A stretch of 58,112 nucleotides of DNA from Corinectria fuckeliana (taxonomy: Eukaryota > Ascomycota > Sordariomycetes > Hypocreales > Nectriaceae), in contig WPDH01000131.1 in assembly GCA_019137255.1 (NCBI GenBank), forward strand, positions 844-58,955. Reading direction: 5' to 3'. This document shows, piece after piece, positions 1-10,439 of this stretch. Each line of letters begins with the position of its first letter. Position 1 is the first letter of the stretch. Under the pieces are notes generated by a model that saw nothing but the letters and a program-made list of their open reading frames with translations, made no database searches and was not told where the DNA came from. A program made the position numbers and the translations under genes.

Positions 1-599
1 TTCTTATTACTTTATATAGTTATAATACTAGTTATATAAGCTATAATAGCTATATTAGTTATATTAATAAAAGTATTAGGTATTATTAAGATAATCTTAT
101 TAGAAAGAATTATTATATTTTATATAAGTATATATTTAGTTATTTATTAAGTAGAAGATAAGTCTATTAGATTAATAATAAAAGTAAATAAGAATATAAG
201 TATAAAAAGCTATTAGCTATAATTAAGATAATATATAATACTAAAAGACTATTTATAAACCTCTAAGTAAATAATTAGTTTATTTAGATAGAATATTATA
301 AGTATAAATAAAAAGGGCTTTTTTATAATAAAAAAAAGAAAAAGAAAAAAGTATAATAAAGTATAAAAAGATATATAAGAGTATATAACTATATATAATT
401 TCTTTTATTATTAATTAGTTATTATAGTAATAAAAACTTTAATTCTTTTATATATAAATAAATAAGATAAAAATATAGTCTTTTATTATAATATAATATT
501 ATATATAATTAAATAAAGCTTATATAATATAGTAGGGTGACCCTAGTGCGAAAATTTAAAAAAAAGTTAATATGAGACACCGGGCCCTATAGCCTTCCG
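1..599. mobile_element. AT-rich, RIP-degraded transposon remnant (left flank)
   Basis: The first 540 bases are almost pure A and T, with no open frame of useful length. A lysine-rich stretch around 300-420 on the plus strand (runs of AAA, AAG, GAA) could be the mutated end of a transposase frame, but it cannot be assigned to a family. GC content jumps at about 540. Bases 531-599 are far less degraded and match the inverted complement of 56783-56855. The inner edge is followed by TA (600-601), as expected for an element inserted at TA. RIP, known in Pezizomycotina, turns CpA into TpA in repeats and explains both the base composition and the lost frames. Confidence 0.75.
531..599 (+). repeat. 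Terminal inverted repeat, left copy
   Basis: Read as its complement from 599 leftwards, this segment begins CGGAAGGC, continues through a GGGCCCGGTGTCTCA block and a T-run, and ends in a TCACCCTA block. The same order is found on the plus strand from 56783. Three of the differences between the copies are C in the right copy and T in the left copy, each in a CpA context, which is the RIP signature. It is probably the end of a DNA transposon pointing away from the gene block. Confidence 0.8.
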
Positions 600-782
600 T
601 AAGTAGAGCGACGTTAACGTTCAACTTGGCCCAAGCGTTCATACCGGAGTCCGGCATTTCCATATCCCGGCCGCCCAACCACCGATCCCCCCAAAAAATT
701 TGGATTTTCCAGCACTGATAAGAGCCCCCACTATCAAAGATCTCGAAATTCTACATCAATCAGACATTTTGCGATTGCGACA

Positions 783-1962
783 ATGGCGCCCTCAAAAGAA
801 GTTGCTGCTAGCAGCGAGGCTGCCCTATCCTCAATCAACCCCGACCAGGTTTGTCGCTTTCCACCCGTCTGGAACTCTGGATGTCCCGTGTCGCTAAGAA
901 AACTCGCAGACCCTGAAAGCTTCCAAGGCTCTCTTGGCGCACATCAAGAAGGCGGCCAAGCAGAAGTCGGCGGAATCCTCCACGCGCAACCTCCTCGAAG
1001 AGGGCGATGAGCCGCTCGAAACGCCCATCTGGCTGACCCTGACGACCAAGCGCCACATTGCCGACAAGGCCCGCCTCCAACCCGGCAAGATCGCGCTGCC
1101 TCACTCCCTCAACACCGACGAGTCCACCACCATCTGCCTCATCACTGCCGAGCCCCAGCGCGTCTACAAGGACATTGTCGCCTCCGACGAGTTCCCCGCC
1201 GATCTGGCCAAGCGCATCACACGGGTCATCGACTTTGGCAAGCTCAAGGCCAAGTTCGGCCAGTACGAGGCCCAGAGGAAACTGTTCGCGGACCACGATG
1301 TCTTCCTGGGCGACGACCGGATAATCAATCGGTTACCCAAGGTCCTCGGAAAGACTTTCTTCAAGACTACACAGAAGCGGCCCATCCCCGTGATGTTGCA
1401 GGCAAAAGCCCCCAAGGCGGAGGGGAAGAGGACGAAGCGACAGAAAACCGAGGGAAGCGTCAACTGCGGCACGGCCGCCGACATTGCCAAGGAGGTTGAG
1501 AAAGCTCTCGGCTCGGCGCTCGTCAGCCTCGCACCCACCACCAACACCGCCGTCCGTGTCGGCTACTCGAGCTGGACCCCCCAGCAGATTGCCGACAACG
1601 TCGACGCCGTGGCCACGGCTCTGGTCGAGAAGTGGGTTCCCCAGAAGTGGCGGAACATGAAGAGCGTCTACATCAAGGGCCCTGAGTCGACCGCCCTGCC
1701 CATCTGGCTGACCGACGAGCTCTGGGTGGACGACAAGGACGTCATCGCCGAGGACGAGGAGACCAAGGCCATCAAGGCGGCGGAGAAGGCCAACATTGGC
1801 AAGAAGAGGAAGTCGCTCGACGGCACCGACGAGCCCGAGCCCAAGAAGAAGGCCAAGAAGCACGTGCCCCAGGGCGACGACGACAAGCTGGACAAGCAGA
1901 TCTCGGACCGCAAGAGCAGGTTGAGGAAGCAGAAGGCGGTAGCCAAGAAGGCTATGGATTGA
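783..1962 (+). CDS. Ribosomal L1-domain nucleolar protein (Cic1/Utp30/RSL1D1-like)
   Basis: Exons 783-848 and 910-1962 give 372 residues. The 61-bp intron has donor GTTTGT and acceptor CGCAG, and removing it fuses an N-terminal Ala/Ser-rich stretch in frame to the long exon. The middle (about residues 55-290) has the layout of the ribosomal L1 fold seen in nucleolar L1-domain proteins, including a late LVEKWVPQKW motif followed by an SVYIKGPESTALPIW strand. The tail is Lys/Glu-rich with KKRK and PKKKAKK clusters, fitting nucleolar localisation. Family members act in pre-ribosome assembly (yeast Cic1, 376 residues; Utp30, 274). The length favours a Cic1-type protein, but the choice between the two is inferred. 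It converges on the thioesterase gene, with stops 210 bp apart. Confidence 0.85.
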
Positions 1963-2172
1963 TACCTCGCATAATGACGGCACTGGTGTTGGGCGTTGAC
2001 AGGGTAGAAAAATACGTAGAACGGCAAACTTTGCGTTGTTTCATTAATCATGTGGTGTTCACACACGCTAGTTCCTACCCTGAATTCTCATGTACACTCC
2101 GTTTCCGACTGCAGAGAGGCGAATTCCCTCCCAGATGGCCATATAATTACAAATACAGCAAGTCACAAAGGC

Positions 2173-3159
2173 TCACAGCTCCTCCGATTCAAAGCCAGCG
2201 GCAGCGGCCTCGGGGAAGAAAGTCCTCTTGTAAGGGCCGAAGAAGTCAATCATGGTGTCGTTGAGGGCCTGCTCGGTGATTTGCATGTGCTCGCCGGTGA
2301 TGGACCGGAACTTGAGACCTCCCTTGCGGTCGAGCTCACGGAGGCCGATCCAATCCTCCTGGTAGAGCTTGCGAGCTCGCAGGGGGGTGACCTCGGTACC
2401 GTTGACCTCTTCGAACCAGGCCGACTCCTTGGGAATGGCGGTGGTGTCGTCCTCGAACAGGTACATGACGAAGTTGGTCAGCGAAGCCAGGTTCGCCTTG
2501 TACTGGACATTCTTGAGCTCACGCTCGTTGTTGATGTCGGCGAGGAAGTTGGAGTGCTCGAGGTAGGACTCGTAGTCCTCGGGGTCACGGTAGTACTGGG
2601 CAGGGACGAGGCGCGACTGGACCATGTTGCTCCAGGTGTTGAAGCGCAGCAGGGCCATGGCGCCCTTGCACAGCCAGTCGGAGGGTCCGCAGGCGCGGAA
2701 CTTGGAGATGCCGTTGTGCTGGCTGCCGAAGGTGACGAGGCTGCGGACGGGCGGGGCGTTGCAGCGCTCGACGTAGCCGCGCAGGAATTGGCCGCCCTGG
2801 GAGAAGCCGATGGCGTCGACGGCGGGGGCGGTGGAGAGGATGGGGTGCGCGGCGAGGGCCTGGCAGACGGCGTCGAGCTGCTCGGTGACGTTGCCGAAGA
2901 AGGTGGCCTGGCGGTCCGAGTTGGCGTCGGCGCCGAGGGCGACGGTGTAGACGAAGGTGCCCGGGTGGATGGCGTCGGCCAGCTCGCCTACCTGCCTGAT
3001 GCCGTCGGCGTTGAAGGCGTCGCCCAGGCCGTGCCAGATGACGAGGGGCAGGGGCGTGTCGTCGGCGTCGGCGCTGTCACCGGTGCGGGCTGCGCGTGAG
3101 TGGGCGGCGAGAGCTGCGGCGGCGGCGACGGCCAGCTGGAGCAGCGAGGAAGGATACAT
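2173..3159 (-). CDS. PPT1: Palmitoyl-protein thioesterase (PPT1 family)
   Basis: A single exon of 328 residues. The chosen start (3159) gives a hydrophobic leader rich in Leu and Ala (about residues 5-20) with a small-residue cut region, so it is likely secreted or lysosomal/vacuolar. An upstream in-frame ATG at 3246 would bury the signal peptide and overlap the TATA box, so I reject it. The alpha/beta-hydrolase motifs are in order: IWHGLGD near residue 41, the nucleophile elbow GFSQGGQ with Ser120, an acidic FEDDTT segment with Asp237/238, and GEHMQ with His291. This matches the Ser-Asp-His triad of PPT1, which removes thioester-linked palmitate from S-acylated proteins. Length is close to other fungal and animal PPT1 proteins (about 300). 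Confidence 0.93.
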   Translation of the reverse strand: MYPSSLLQLAVAAAAALAAHSRAARTGDSADADDTPLPLVIWHGLGDAFNADGIRQVGELADAIHPGTFVYTVALGADANSDRQATFFGNVTEQLDAVCQALAAHPILSTAPAVDAIGFSQGGQFLRGYVERCNAPPVRSLVTFGSQHNGISKFRACGPSDWLCKGAMALLRFNTWSNMVQSRLVPAQYYRDPEDYESYLEHSNFLADINNERELKNVQYKANLASLTNFVMYLFEDDTTAIPKESAWFEEVNGTEVTPLRARKLYQEDWIGLRELDRKGGLKFRSITGEHMQITEQALNDTMIDFFGPYKRTFFPEAAAAGFESEEL

Positions 3160-3233
3160 GACGATGTATTTGGTGGTTGAGGGGAGGATAGGATGTAAGT
3201 ATTCCGGGCGCCCGGCAATGATGACGGCGGCCG

Positions 3234-3243
3234 AGCTATATAC
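3234..3243 (-). promoter_or_regulatory. TATA box of the thioesterase gene
   Basis: On the minus strand a GGTATATAGC sequence lies about 80 bases upstream of the chosen ATG at 3159. That spacing suits a core promoter with a short leader, and it also supports the downstream start. Confidence 0.5.
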
Positions 3244-4020
3244 CATGTACTTTCCAGTTTGACATGGAATGGAAGCCCGGTGACCAGCCTCCTTGCGCTT
3301 CAGAGCTTTCTATTGGCCAGGGCGGCATGGAAGATGATCCGCAATCCCACTCGGGCTTCCTGTCGTTACTTAAGCCAATTCCGATTTCGTGATTGACGAC
3401 CGTTTCGAAACGGCATTACAGACCTCTCATTCAAGTCAGCCACTGGCGGGCACGTTAAAGGACGGAGCCAATGAATCAGATGCCACAGGGTTACGTTGCT
3501 GCCGCGTGGTATCTCCCCTGGCCTCGACGACGCCGACCCGTCCGTTTGGGACAGAGCCGCAGAGCCGCAGGGATGTCTGGGGCGCCATTTCTCCAGACCG
3601 GCCTGTCGGCTTCGACGACCACGACGCTCGCGACGGCCCTAATAAGTTGATGGCCCAACTCCCGCTTATGCGGGTGCGCCGTCCAGTGTGCATGTACTGT
3701 ATGGGTCAGATCCGCGCATCACCTTCGATCCTCTTCCAGACTTCGAGAGCCTGTCACATCTCCGTACGTGGAGGGGCCGGTGGAGCTTGTGTATGGATGG
3801 TTCGCTCTGTATTAACCCCACGACACGAAGCTGGTGACGACGCTTCTCCGCTTACGACGAGTGGTTCGAGACAATGCCCGACGTCCCGTAGTCTTTAAAT
3901 CCGACGGTCCGGCCACTGGTCTGCAGTCGAAAAACATTCCGATCCACGCCTTTCACTTCATCAAACAGTCTACCAACCACAAACATTCCTTTTCCAAGCT
4001 CTGCCTGCTGGGGTAATTAC
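3244..4020. other. Divergent intergenic region
   Basis: This gap lies between the minus-strand thioesterase promoter and the plus-strand secreted-protein remnant. The open frames in it (for example 3389-3898 plus) have no recognisable content and look incidental. It probably holds upstream regulatory sequence for both sides. Nothing else was seen. Confidence 0.4.
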
Positions 4021-4028
4021 TATATAAA
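4021..4028 (+). promoter_or_regulatory. TATA box of the small secreted-protein gene
   Basis: TATATAAA lies about 140 bases before the ATG at 4166 and is followed by a C/T-rich, ATG-poor leader ending in an A-rich ACACAAGA before the start codon. This is typical of well-expressed filamentous ascomycete genes, so a real promoter has survived although the reading frame is broken. Confidence 0.5.
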
Positions 4029-4165
4029 AATCAACTCTTCCTTCTTTCATTTCTTTGCCCAACTATACCAAGCCACGACTCACAAAAGCCAATATCCATC
4101 TCCTACACCAAACAACCCACCTGACCATTTACCACTTTCGGCATCCTCCTAAACTAAACACAAGA

Positions 4166-4628
4166 ATGAACGCCTCCGCCATCCTCGCCATTACCTGCGC
4201 CACTCTGGCTGCCGCTCTCCCCTTCCCTTCTTTCCAGCCTCGGGATGGCGAGATCCACGTCCCGACCGTCTCCGGAGCCGACCTGGAATGAGCAAAGCAA
4301 ACTTCAAAAGGGGCCGGCCACACTAGCACTAAGTCCTTACGACAACGACCCCATAGACAACTGGAGCGATCAACTGTATATTGTACCCAACTCGAGCCTC
4401 GACGTCGAACACCCCTGTTGCATTGGTGATGAACGGCCCTTTGCCATGTTCTTTGCTATTCAGGTAAGCACTTCCCACATTTCTGCTTCCGTGCACTCTA
4501 GTCTAGTTTCCGCAACTAACATCTCCTGATTAGCTCTGTGCTGTGTCGTTTTACTACGCAATGGTGAAACCCCTTGTTCAAGCACCGGCTGTTTCGTTGA
4601 CAACGGTCTGTATTTAAACAGGCGGTAG
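4166..4628 (+). pseudogene. Decayed small secreted Cys-containing protein gene
   Basis: The first 42 codons from 4166 encode a clear signal peptide (Ala/Leu-rich, ending near an ALPFP motif), but the frame stops at 4289. A second frame, shifted by one, runs on to 4463 and contains a PCCIG motif. It ends at a good intron (donor GTAAGC at 4464, acceptor GATTAG before 4535). After the intron the zero-phase frame soon stops, while another frame carries NGETPCSSTGC and stops at 4628. The three pieces read as one small secreted protein broken by at least two frameshifts. I do not recognise the family. It could instead be an intact gene with unusual splicing. The strong TATA box and leader suggest it was once well expressed. 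Confidence 0.42.
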
Positions 4629-5166
4629 CAAGTGTCGCATTATATAGCAATGAACTTATTTGCAACCGCTCTCTTGATGAATCTCTTAACTGTCACTGCG
4701 AGCTCCATAACACGTAGAAGCGCAAAGTTTCGTCAATGAATGTTTGTAGGCTACGATAGCGAGCTCAGTAGACAACGTATGGCAAATCTTGGCTTCAAGG
4801 CAAGGACTAAACGTAGTTATTCTCTCGCTCTTCCAAGCCAATGACCGTGCTGAGACCGTCCGAAATTGTTGCATGGGGTAAGGCTGGAGTTACATGTGTG
4901 GCGTGGATGTGGCTGTTTTTTTAATTTAGCGCCACACCTATGGACTCAGCCTTGCCGCAGCTTGAGCTTCTTCAACAAAATCCAACGTCTCTCAAACAAT
5001 CAGCCTCGACCGCGCCAGCACACCTGAAGAAACCACTGATACCCAAGGGGACCACATCGATTGACTGATTTTCGCTGAAACGGCGCCCGACAGAAGAAGC
5101 CAAGAGGCGGCAGCGAAGCTCCAAAACCCGCCTGAACGGCGCCCAGCTGCATCGGCGAAAACGAAG
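4629..5166. other. Intergenic region before CTK2
   Basis: About 540 bases with no convincing coding content. The last 200 bases are GC-rich and A-rich at the end, and are probably the promoter and leader of the cyclin gene. No clear TATA box was seen. Confidence 0.35.
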
Positions 5167-6513
5167 ATGGCACCGTCGACTTCGGACCACCCGAAAAACA
5201 CGAGCAATGGCGACAGCGCCCCCAAGGTCGGGCCTCACCCGGGCTTCATCTCCAGCTCTAACCAATACACCACCGAACTCAAGCTGCGGCGGATGCTCAA
5301 GGACAACGGCTGCGACCCCGCGCGACAGGATAGCTACCGTCTCCAGGGCGTGCAGCTGATTGAGAACGTGAGAGACTATCTGCAACTGCCTGTTCGATCC
5401 TTCGATACGGCGTGCACCTACTTTCACAAGTTCCGGCTCAACTTCCGCGATGCCGAGTACAACTACCAGGACGCCGCGTTGGCTTCTCTGTTCGTGGCAT
5501 GCAAGGTGGAAGACACGATCAAGAAGTCTAAGGAGATTCTTGCGGCTGCATACAATGTCAAAAACCCAGAGAAGCCAACGACGCCCGATGATAAGGTATT
5601 GGTTGATTGGTTGAGTCTGCTTCGCAGTTCTAGGCGCCACCTGCTGACCTTGGCAATACGTTAGATCTTCGAATCGCCCGGCAAAATCATCATCTGTCTT
5701 GAACGGCTCATCCTCGAGACGATCGGCTTCGACTTCCGAACCCGGTACCCTCAGAAGCTGCTCGTCAAGATTGTCCGCAACATGCTCGGCAAGGAAGACG
5801 GCAAGAAGTTCTTCACGACCGCCTACGCCATGTGCATCGACATGTACAAAACCTTTGTGCCCATAAAGCGCACCACCTTCTCCATGGTCATGGCCATCGT
5901 GGAGCTCACGGCCTTGATGAGAGAGGAGCACTTGGACAAGGTCCAAGAGTTTGCCGCCGAACGACGCCAGTACCACCGCGGTGCCGTGATGGAGACGATG
6001 CTCGATATTCTGGACCTGTACGCCCAGCATTACAAGTCGACCAAGCTGGGGTCGCAGTTCGACATCAACAAGATGATCGACATCAAGATCCGGCTCAACC
6101 ACGACCTGGAAAAGGCCTTTGAGCCGCGCTACCTGTTCCACTGTCCCCGGTGCGAGGCGGAGGACCCGCAGCCTTCCACTCCGGCCTCGGCAACCTCCCC
6201 GGCGATGTCAGCAACTCTGTCCGGGGACGCATCGGGACGACGGACGGCGCGTGGCCAGGACGGAACTATGAGGTTTGTGTTTGACCCGGACAGTGCGCGG
6301 ATGGAACAGGAAACGGTGAGGGAGTATTTCCACGAGGAGTTTGAGGAGTACGAGGTCGAGGTCGAGGAGCCGATTCCTCCGCCTCAGCATGAAGGCGGTC
6401 ACCGAGGAGGATATCACGGCCACGGCCACAGGGATCGAGGGGACCGACGTGGGGGCCCATACGGCGGGTATCGAGGAGAACGGCATTATAGGGGACGAGG
6501 GAGACACCATTGA
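5167..6513 (+). CDS. CTK2: CTD kinase subunit beta (cyclin Ctk2)
   Basis: Exons 5167-5595 and 5665-6513 give 425 residues. The 69-bp intron (donor GTATTG, acceptor CGTTAG) joins in phase 0. The protein is a cyclin with two helical repeats. The first box (about residues 45-140) includes DTACTYFHKFRLNF and DAALASLFVACKVEDT. The second (about 145-260) includes ETIGFDFRTRYPQKLLVK. That pattern fits cyclins of transcription kinases and best fits Ctk2, the cyclin of CTDK-I, which phosphorylates the RNA polymerase II C-terminal domain during elongation. The C-terminal 60 residues are Gly/His/Arg-rich with RGG-like repeats, which may bind RNA (inference). Yeast Ctk2 is shorter (about 320); long tails are common in filamentous fungi. 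Confidence 0.87.
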
Positions 6514-6729
6514 TGCGCAAGTGGCCATCCCCCGTTACCTCCCCAACGGATGGTCTATTTGGTCTGGTGCCTACTGATTTGATGTCTTTCCTCAACGAGA
6601 GTCTCTGGCGCCCTAAAGACGATGTCACCGACTGCTGAGGGTGCTAAGCATAAGCAATTCAGCCTGGCCTGAGGAGGAGAGAGCACTTTTCTTGCCGACC
6701 CAGCCTTCACCAGGAGACGCATTTACATA

Positions 6730-7271
6730 TGACACGCTCCGTGTGCAACTGGCCTCTAGCTGCGATGATCGTCAACTTCTCGTGCAACGACGTTTCGTTG
6801 CGGATATGCAGGAACAGCACGTCGGGCACCAGCTTGTCCAGAAACTTTGCACAGAGCCGTTCGCCTGCAGGCTTTCAGCGCGTTGGCCTCGGTGACGTAG
6901 CGCGCGCGCCGACGCCGATGAGGAATTGCCAGGCGGGGCCGGGGCTTGTGCTCGGTCTCGCGGATGTTGGAGAAGAGGGGCGACGCCGTGATGGACGTCT
7001 GGAGCCGGTGCGCGAAGCTGTGCGTGAGGGAGGAAACAGTCCAGGAGGCAAGACTTACAGGTTGTGCCGGCGTGGGACACGCATTGGGCGAGGACTTGTG
7101 GGACTGTTCGCTCGTACTGTCGACGACCGATGTCGAGGCCTGGCCAGACGAGCTCCGGGAGCTTTTCTTCCGGCAGTTGTACTTGCGAAGGGAATATTCT
7201 TGTCCTCCTACTTCGAAACACGCAAGGCAATCATTGTTCACAAACCCATCCACCTGCCGTGCCCCTTGCAT
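6730..7271 (-). pseudogene. Frame-disrupted gene remnant, unknown family
   Basis: On the minus strand, coding-like sequence passes between frames. One frame contains SNIRETEHKPRP, and a second holds WQFLIG. The first frame then returns with RYVTEANALK, and the second resumes with FLDKLVPDVLFLHIRNETSL. The switches fall at a C-run, at a GCGCGCGC tract and near 6870, consistent with small insertions. A 41-bp intron with donor GTAAGT and acceptor CACAG (7018-7058) appears upstream. No frame gives a full protein. I do not recognise the family. It lies between CTK2 and TEP1 with no room for a complete gene, so it is probably a truncated relic; sequencing error is the other explanation. Confidence 0.4.
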
Positions 7272-7515
7272 GCTTGGGTATGACGTGCGGCGACAGTGAA
7301 CATGGTCCTCGTCAAATGGTTACGTCCGAGAACGTGACACAAGCAAAACTTGCCGATCCTACGCTGGATAAGTAGGCAGACTTGTTCTCTCCGAGACTGA
7401 CCCGCAGCTGCAAAGCCGCCTTGTTCCATGGCTCCGTTTAGTGAAGTTATGTCGATTGTAGTGACTCTAGCCACCATAATCCTATATCGTATGACGCCCT
7501 CCCTCATCGGCCTCT

Positions 7516-9523
7516 CTACCGGCTACCCTTCGTTTCCAACACTCCTGCTTCGTCCTTGGGCTCTGATATCCCGCGTTCTGCTTGTGTTTTCTCAACCTCA
7601 TCCATCTTGTCTAGAGGCTTGTTTCGTTCATCGTCCACTCGTAAATCATCTCGCAAGTCATCTCCCGTTGGTCCACTCGACCGTACGCCCTCGAACGATT
7701 CCTCATCTTCCTCGTCCTTGTCTTTTGCCGCGTCGTCCCCATTCTCGCTCTTGAGACTACTCGCTTTGCTCACATCGACACTCTCGGAGCTTTGGACTCG
7801 CAGTCCCAGTTGCTTGCCTGCATTGGGATCTTGCTTGCCCGTGCCCTTCCAGTCCGCTGGCTTTGTCTGCGGTACCGGCTGGCCTTCGGCCGGCTCCTCG
7901 ACCACCTCGCCCTGCGCCTCCAGGTCCTTCTCGCTGTCGATGCCGGGAACTCGCCAGACAACGGCGATGCGATCCATGGCGCGAGCCCCCTTTCGGCTAG
8001 AGCCTTTGATGCCATCCATGGCGTCCCACTCGATACCAAAAACACCACTGTTCTCAGGCCGTCCATTCTGCTCCGGGCCCTGCCCCTCGAAGAAGGTGTT
8101 GAACCAGACGTGAGCCACGGCCGTCACCATGGTAAGGCCCATGCTCTTGTGAGTCTTGTTGCGTCGCTCTACCGAGATATTGACGTCGCTGTTTGCGATT
8201 CGGATGGGTTCCTTCGGCCTTAGAATGACACCCATCCCCCCTGGCTCGGCATCTGATGACGACTCAGTGACGTCCGTTTTGGAAGATGTGCTGCTAGGAA
8301 CAGTCCCGGCCTTGCTCTGCGTCTTATCCTTGTGCTGGTGACGGGAGTCCGACGGCGGGGTCTTATGGAGCAGCTGTGTGCTCCTTCGTTTGATCGACTT
8401 TGCGTGTGTGAGAGCCTTCGTCTTTTTGTTGTCCTTGTCAATACTGACCTTTATGTCTCCCTCTGCACCGGAGTCTACGTCCTGCGGGTTCGTGGCATCT
8501 GCAAAGTCTGCTTCCTCGGGCGCTTTCCCCTTCGGCCGGTCGACGTTGTATCCGGCCATCTCCCATACTAGGTCCGCCATGCTGCTCTCCTCAGGTTTCG
8601 TTGCGTCCACTACCACTCGCTCTTCCTTTTTGAAGGTGTGGATGATTTCGATCCGCTTGCCCTCGTCCGCAAAGCCCTCGACGTCGATTTTGACGCCACT
8701 GCGCAAGCCCCAGACGTGGATCTCGACAATCTCGACTGGTCGCTCCACGTACTTTTTGCCGCCACGGGTCCAGCGATCGACATAGCTGATCCAACGGAGC
8801 TGAGAGGGGATGGAGATGCCTGCACCGAACTTGGGCCGCATTCGCCGCTCTGTGAAGCGCGCGAGGGCATCTTCAGGTTTCCAACCCTCCTCGGCGACAA
8901 GGTAGCTGCAAGTAGCGGTGCCGCTCCTCCCCTTCCCGGCCTTGCAGTGGACAACGACCACGCGTCTCTTCCGCTTGTCTTCTGGGTCTGTCGCATCGTT
9001 CGCAGAATATCCGGCGCCGCCGTTCGTCGAGGAGGGAGATGCCACATGGCTATCATGCGTGGCTCCTCCGTCTGCCAACTCGCCGCCGCGCAGCCAGTTG
9101 CGCATGCTCGCCATTATCATAGGCACTAAACGAAAGGGCGGCGGATGGTGGTCGGGCCAGGGGTAGTGTCTTATGCGGTTGTATACAGCATCGTCGGGGT
9201 ACCCTGTGCCTTCGGCGCGAAACTCCCATATCGCCCAATCGTCGCCGTGTTTCGAGTCGAGGAAAGTGACGAGCTGGTCGAGTGGGTTTCGGTACGCCAG
9301 TTGCGGGTATGTTTGGGAGGGCCCAGATCTACATCGGGAGCGTCGCATTAGCAGACGGACGAGCATTTCAGAGCCGGGATGCAGCCAGGATTTCAAGTGA
9401 ATGGATGCGATGCGCAGAGACGTACGTAGCGATGATGTGATCAGTCACATAGCATAGATCCAGCCCAGCCTCGGGATGACGAGCTCTGGGGCCCGCGACG
9501 ATTTGTCTGAGCAGCGATGCCAT
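7516..9523 (-). CDS. TEP1: PTEN-type phosphoinositide 3-phosphatase
   Basis: Exons 9523-9426 and 9328-7516 (minus) give 636 residues. The 97-bp intron (donor GTACGT, acceptor GATGTAG) splits a Thr codon, and the joined N-terminus (GLDLCYVTDHIIATSGPS) matches the start of PTEN-family proteins. The active-site loop HCKAGKGRSG places Cys161 and Arg167, almost identical to PTEN, and YPWPDHHPPP supplies the general-acid Asp92. A C2-like segment (about 200-330, EIVEIHVWGLRSG) follows, interrupted by long charged Ser/Lys/Asp-rich inserts that are probably disordered. The C-terminal 150 residues are acidic and low complexity. Family members remove the 3-phosphate of PtdIns(3,4,5)P3 and oppose PI3-kinase signalling at membranes. 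Human PTEN has 403 residues, so this is an extended fungal form. Confidence 0.93.
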
Positions 9524-10439
9524 GGCCGCTGGGAATCAGAGCCTTCACGGGATGTTGTAGCTCTCGTGCTGATACCTGAAAGCAGTTGGGTGGTAGCGTC
9601 AATCAGTAGAATGTGTCAACGTCGTTGTTGGAGAGGGGAGAACAAAGGACTGTCGGAGTACCTTAAGTTACTTGGTAGCGGGACGACGTCATGGAGGGAG
9701 TCAGGTTGGCGGCCCCACCATAAACCAACTCGGTGCTCCTTTTGCTCGTCACGGCCAGCGACGACGATCACGACGAGCTCTCGCAGCCGGTTAGCAGTAG
9801 GAGTTCCAACTCCACAGAGTTAACTTCAAGCGACTGCGTGGAACTGTGCAATTGAAATTAGTGCTAGATTTATTACAGCTGCTTAGCTCCGTCACTCGCT
9901 AGCTACTCAGTACTGATAGCTTCAAGAAGGCCACTGGTCAAAACATTGACTGTAGCTGGAAAAAACAAGATCTCAGTTGCAGAGAAAATAGGTGGCTGGA
10001 TGAAAACCAGAGTAATACAGCATTATCCCCAACACCAGGGAAATCCCTCGCGCATCCCATGTCCCAAATCCCCCAATCCCAAGTGCGTAGAGCCAAGCTA
10101 CTGTTCATCTGCCCACCAAACACCTTCCAGTGAAGATGAGCACAGTAGTACAAGAGAAGCTCTCCCGGACATTAAAACAGATACAACTACCCTCAAGACT
10201 GCAAGTCTTCGCCCCGCCAAGCCCATCACATGCTAGGACCGTCTAAATCCCCCCACCATCAATCTTTGGTACTCAAACTCAACGTCCATCGTCGTCCATA
10301 TTTTGGCCATAATGGCAGTCTGAATCCATGCCATCGTGACATGATCCATTTCTTGTCGACTCCTGTTCCAATCGAAACTCCGGAGTGCAAGCGGTTTAGG
10401 CGCACTGATATAGTTGTCCTTGTGTGGTGCGCAATACCC
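9524..10439. other. Intergenic region between TEP1 and the Pom33-like gene
   Basis: It holds the TEP1 promoter (left part) and the 3' untranslated region of the next minus-strand gene (right part). A short AT-richer patch occurs near 9830-9900. No coding or RNA gene was recognised. Confidence 0.4.

Noticed and set aside
2050..3099. A 349-codon plus-strand frame opposite the thioesterase
   Set aside because: Same cause: codon bias of the true gene leaves the opposite strand open. The product is low complexity with no motif.
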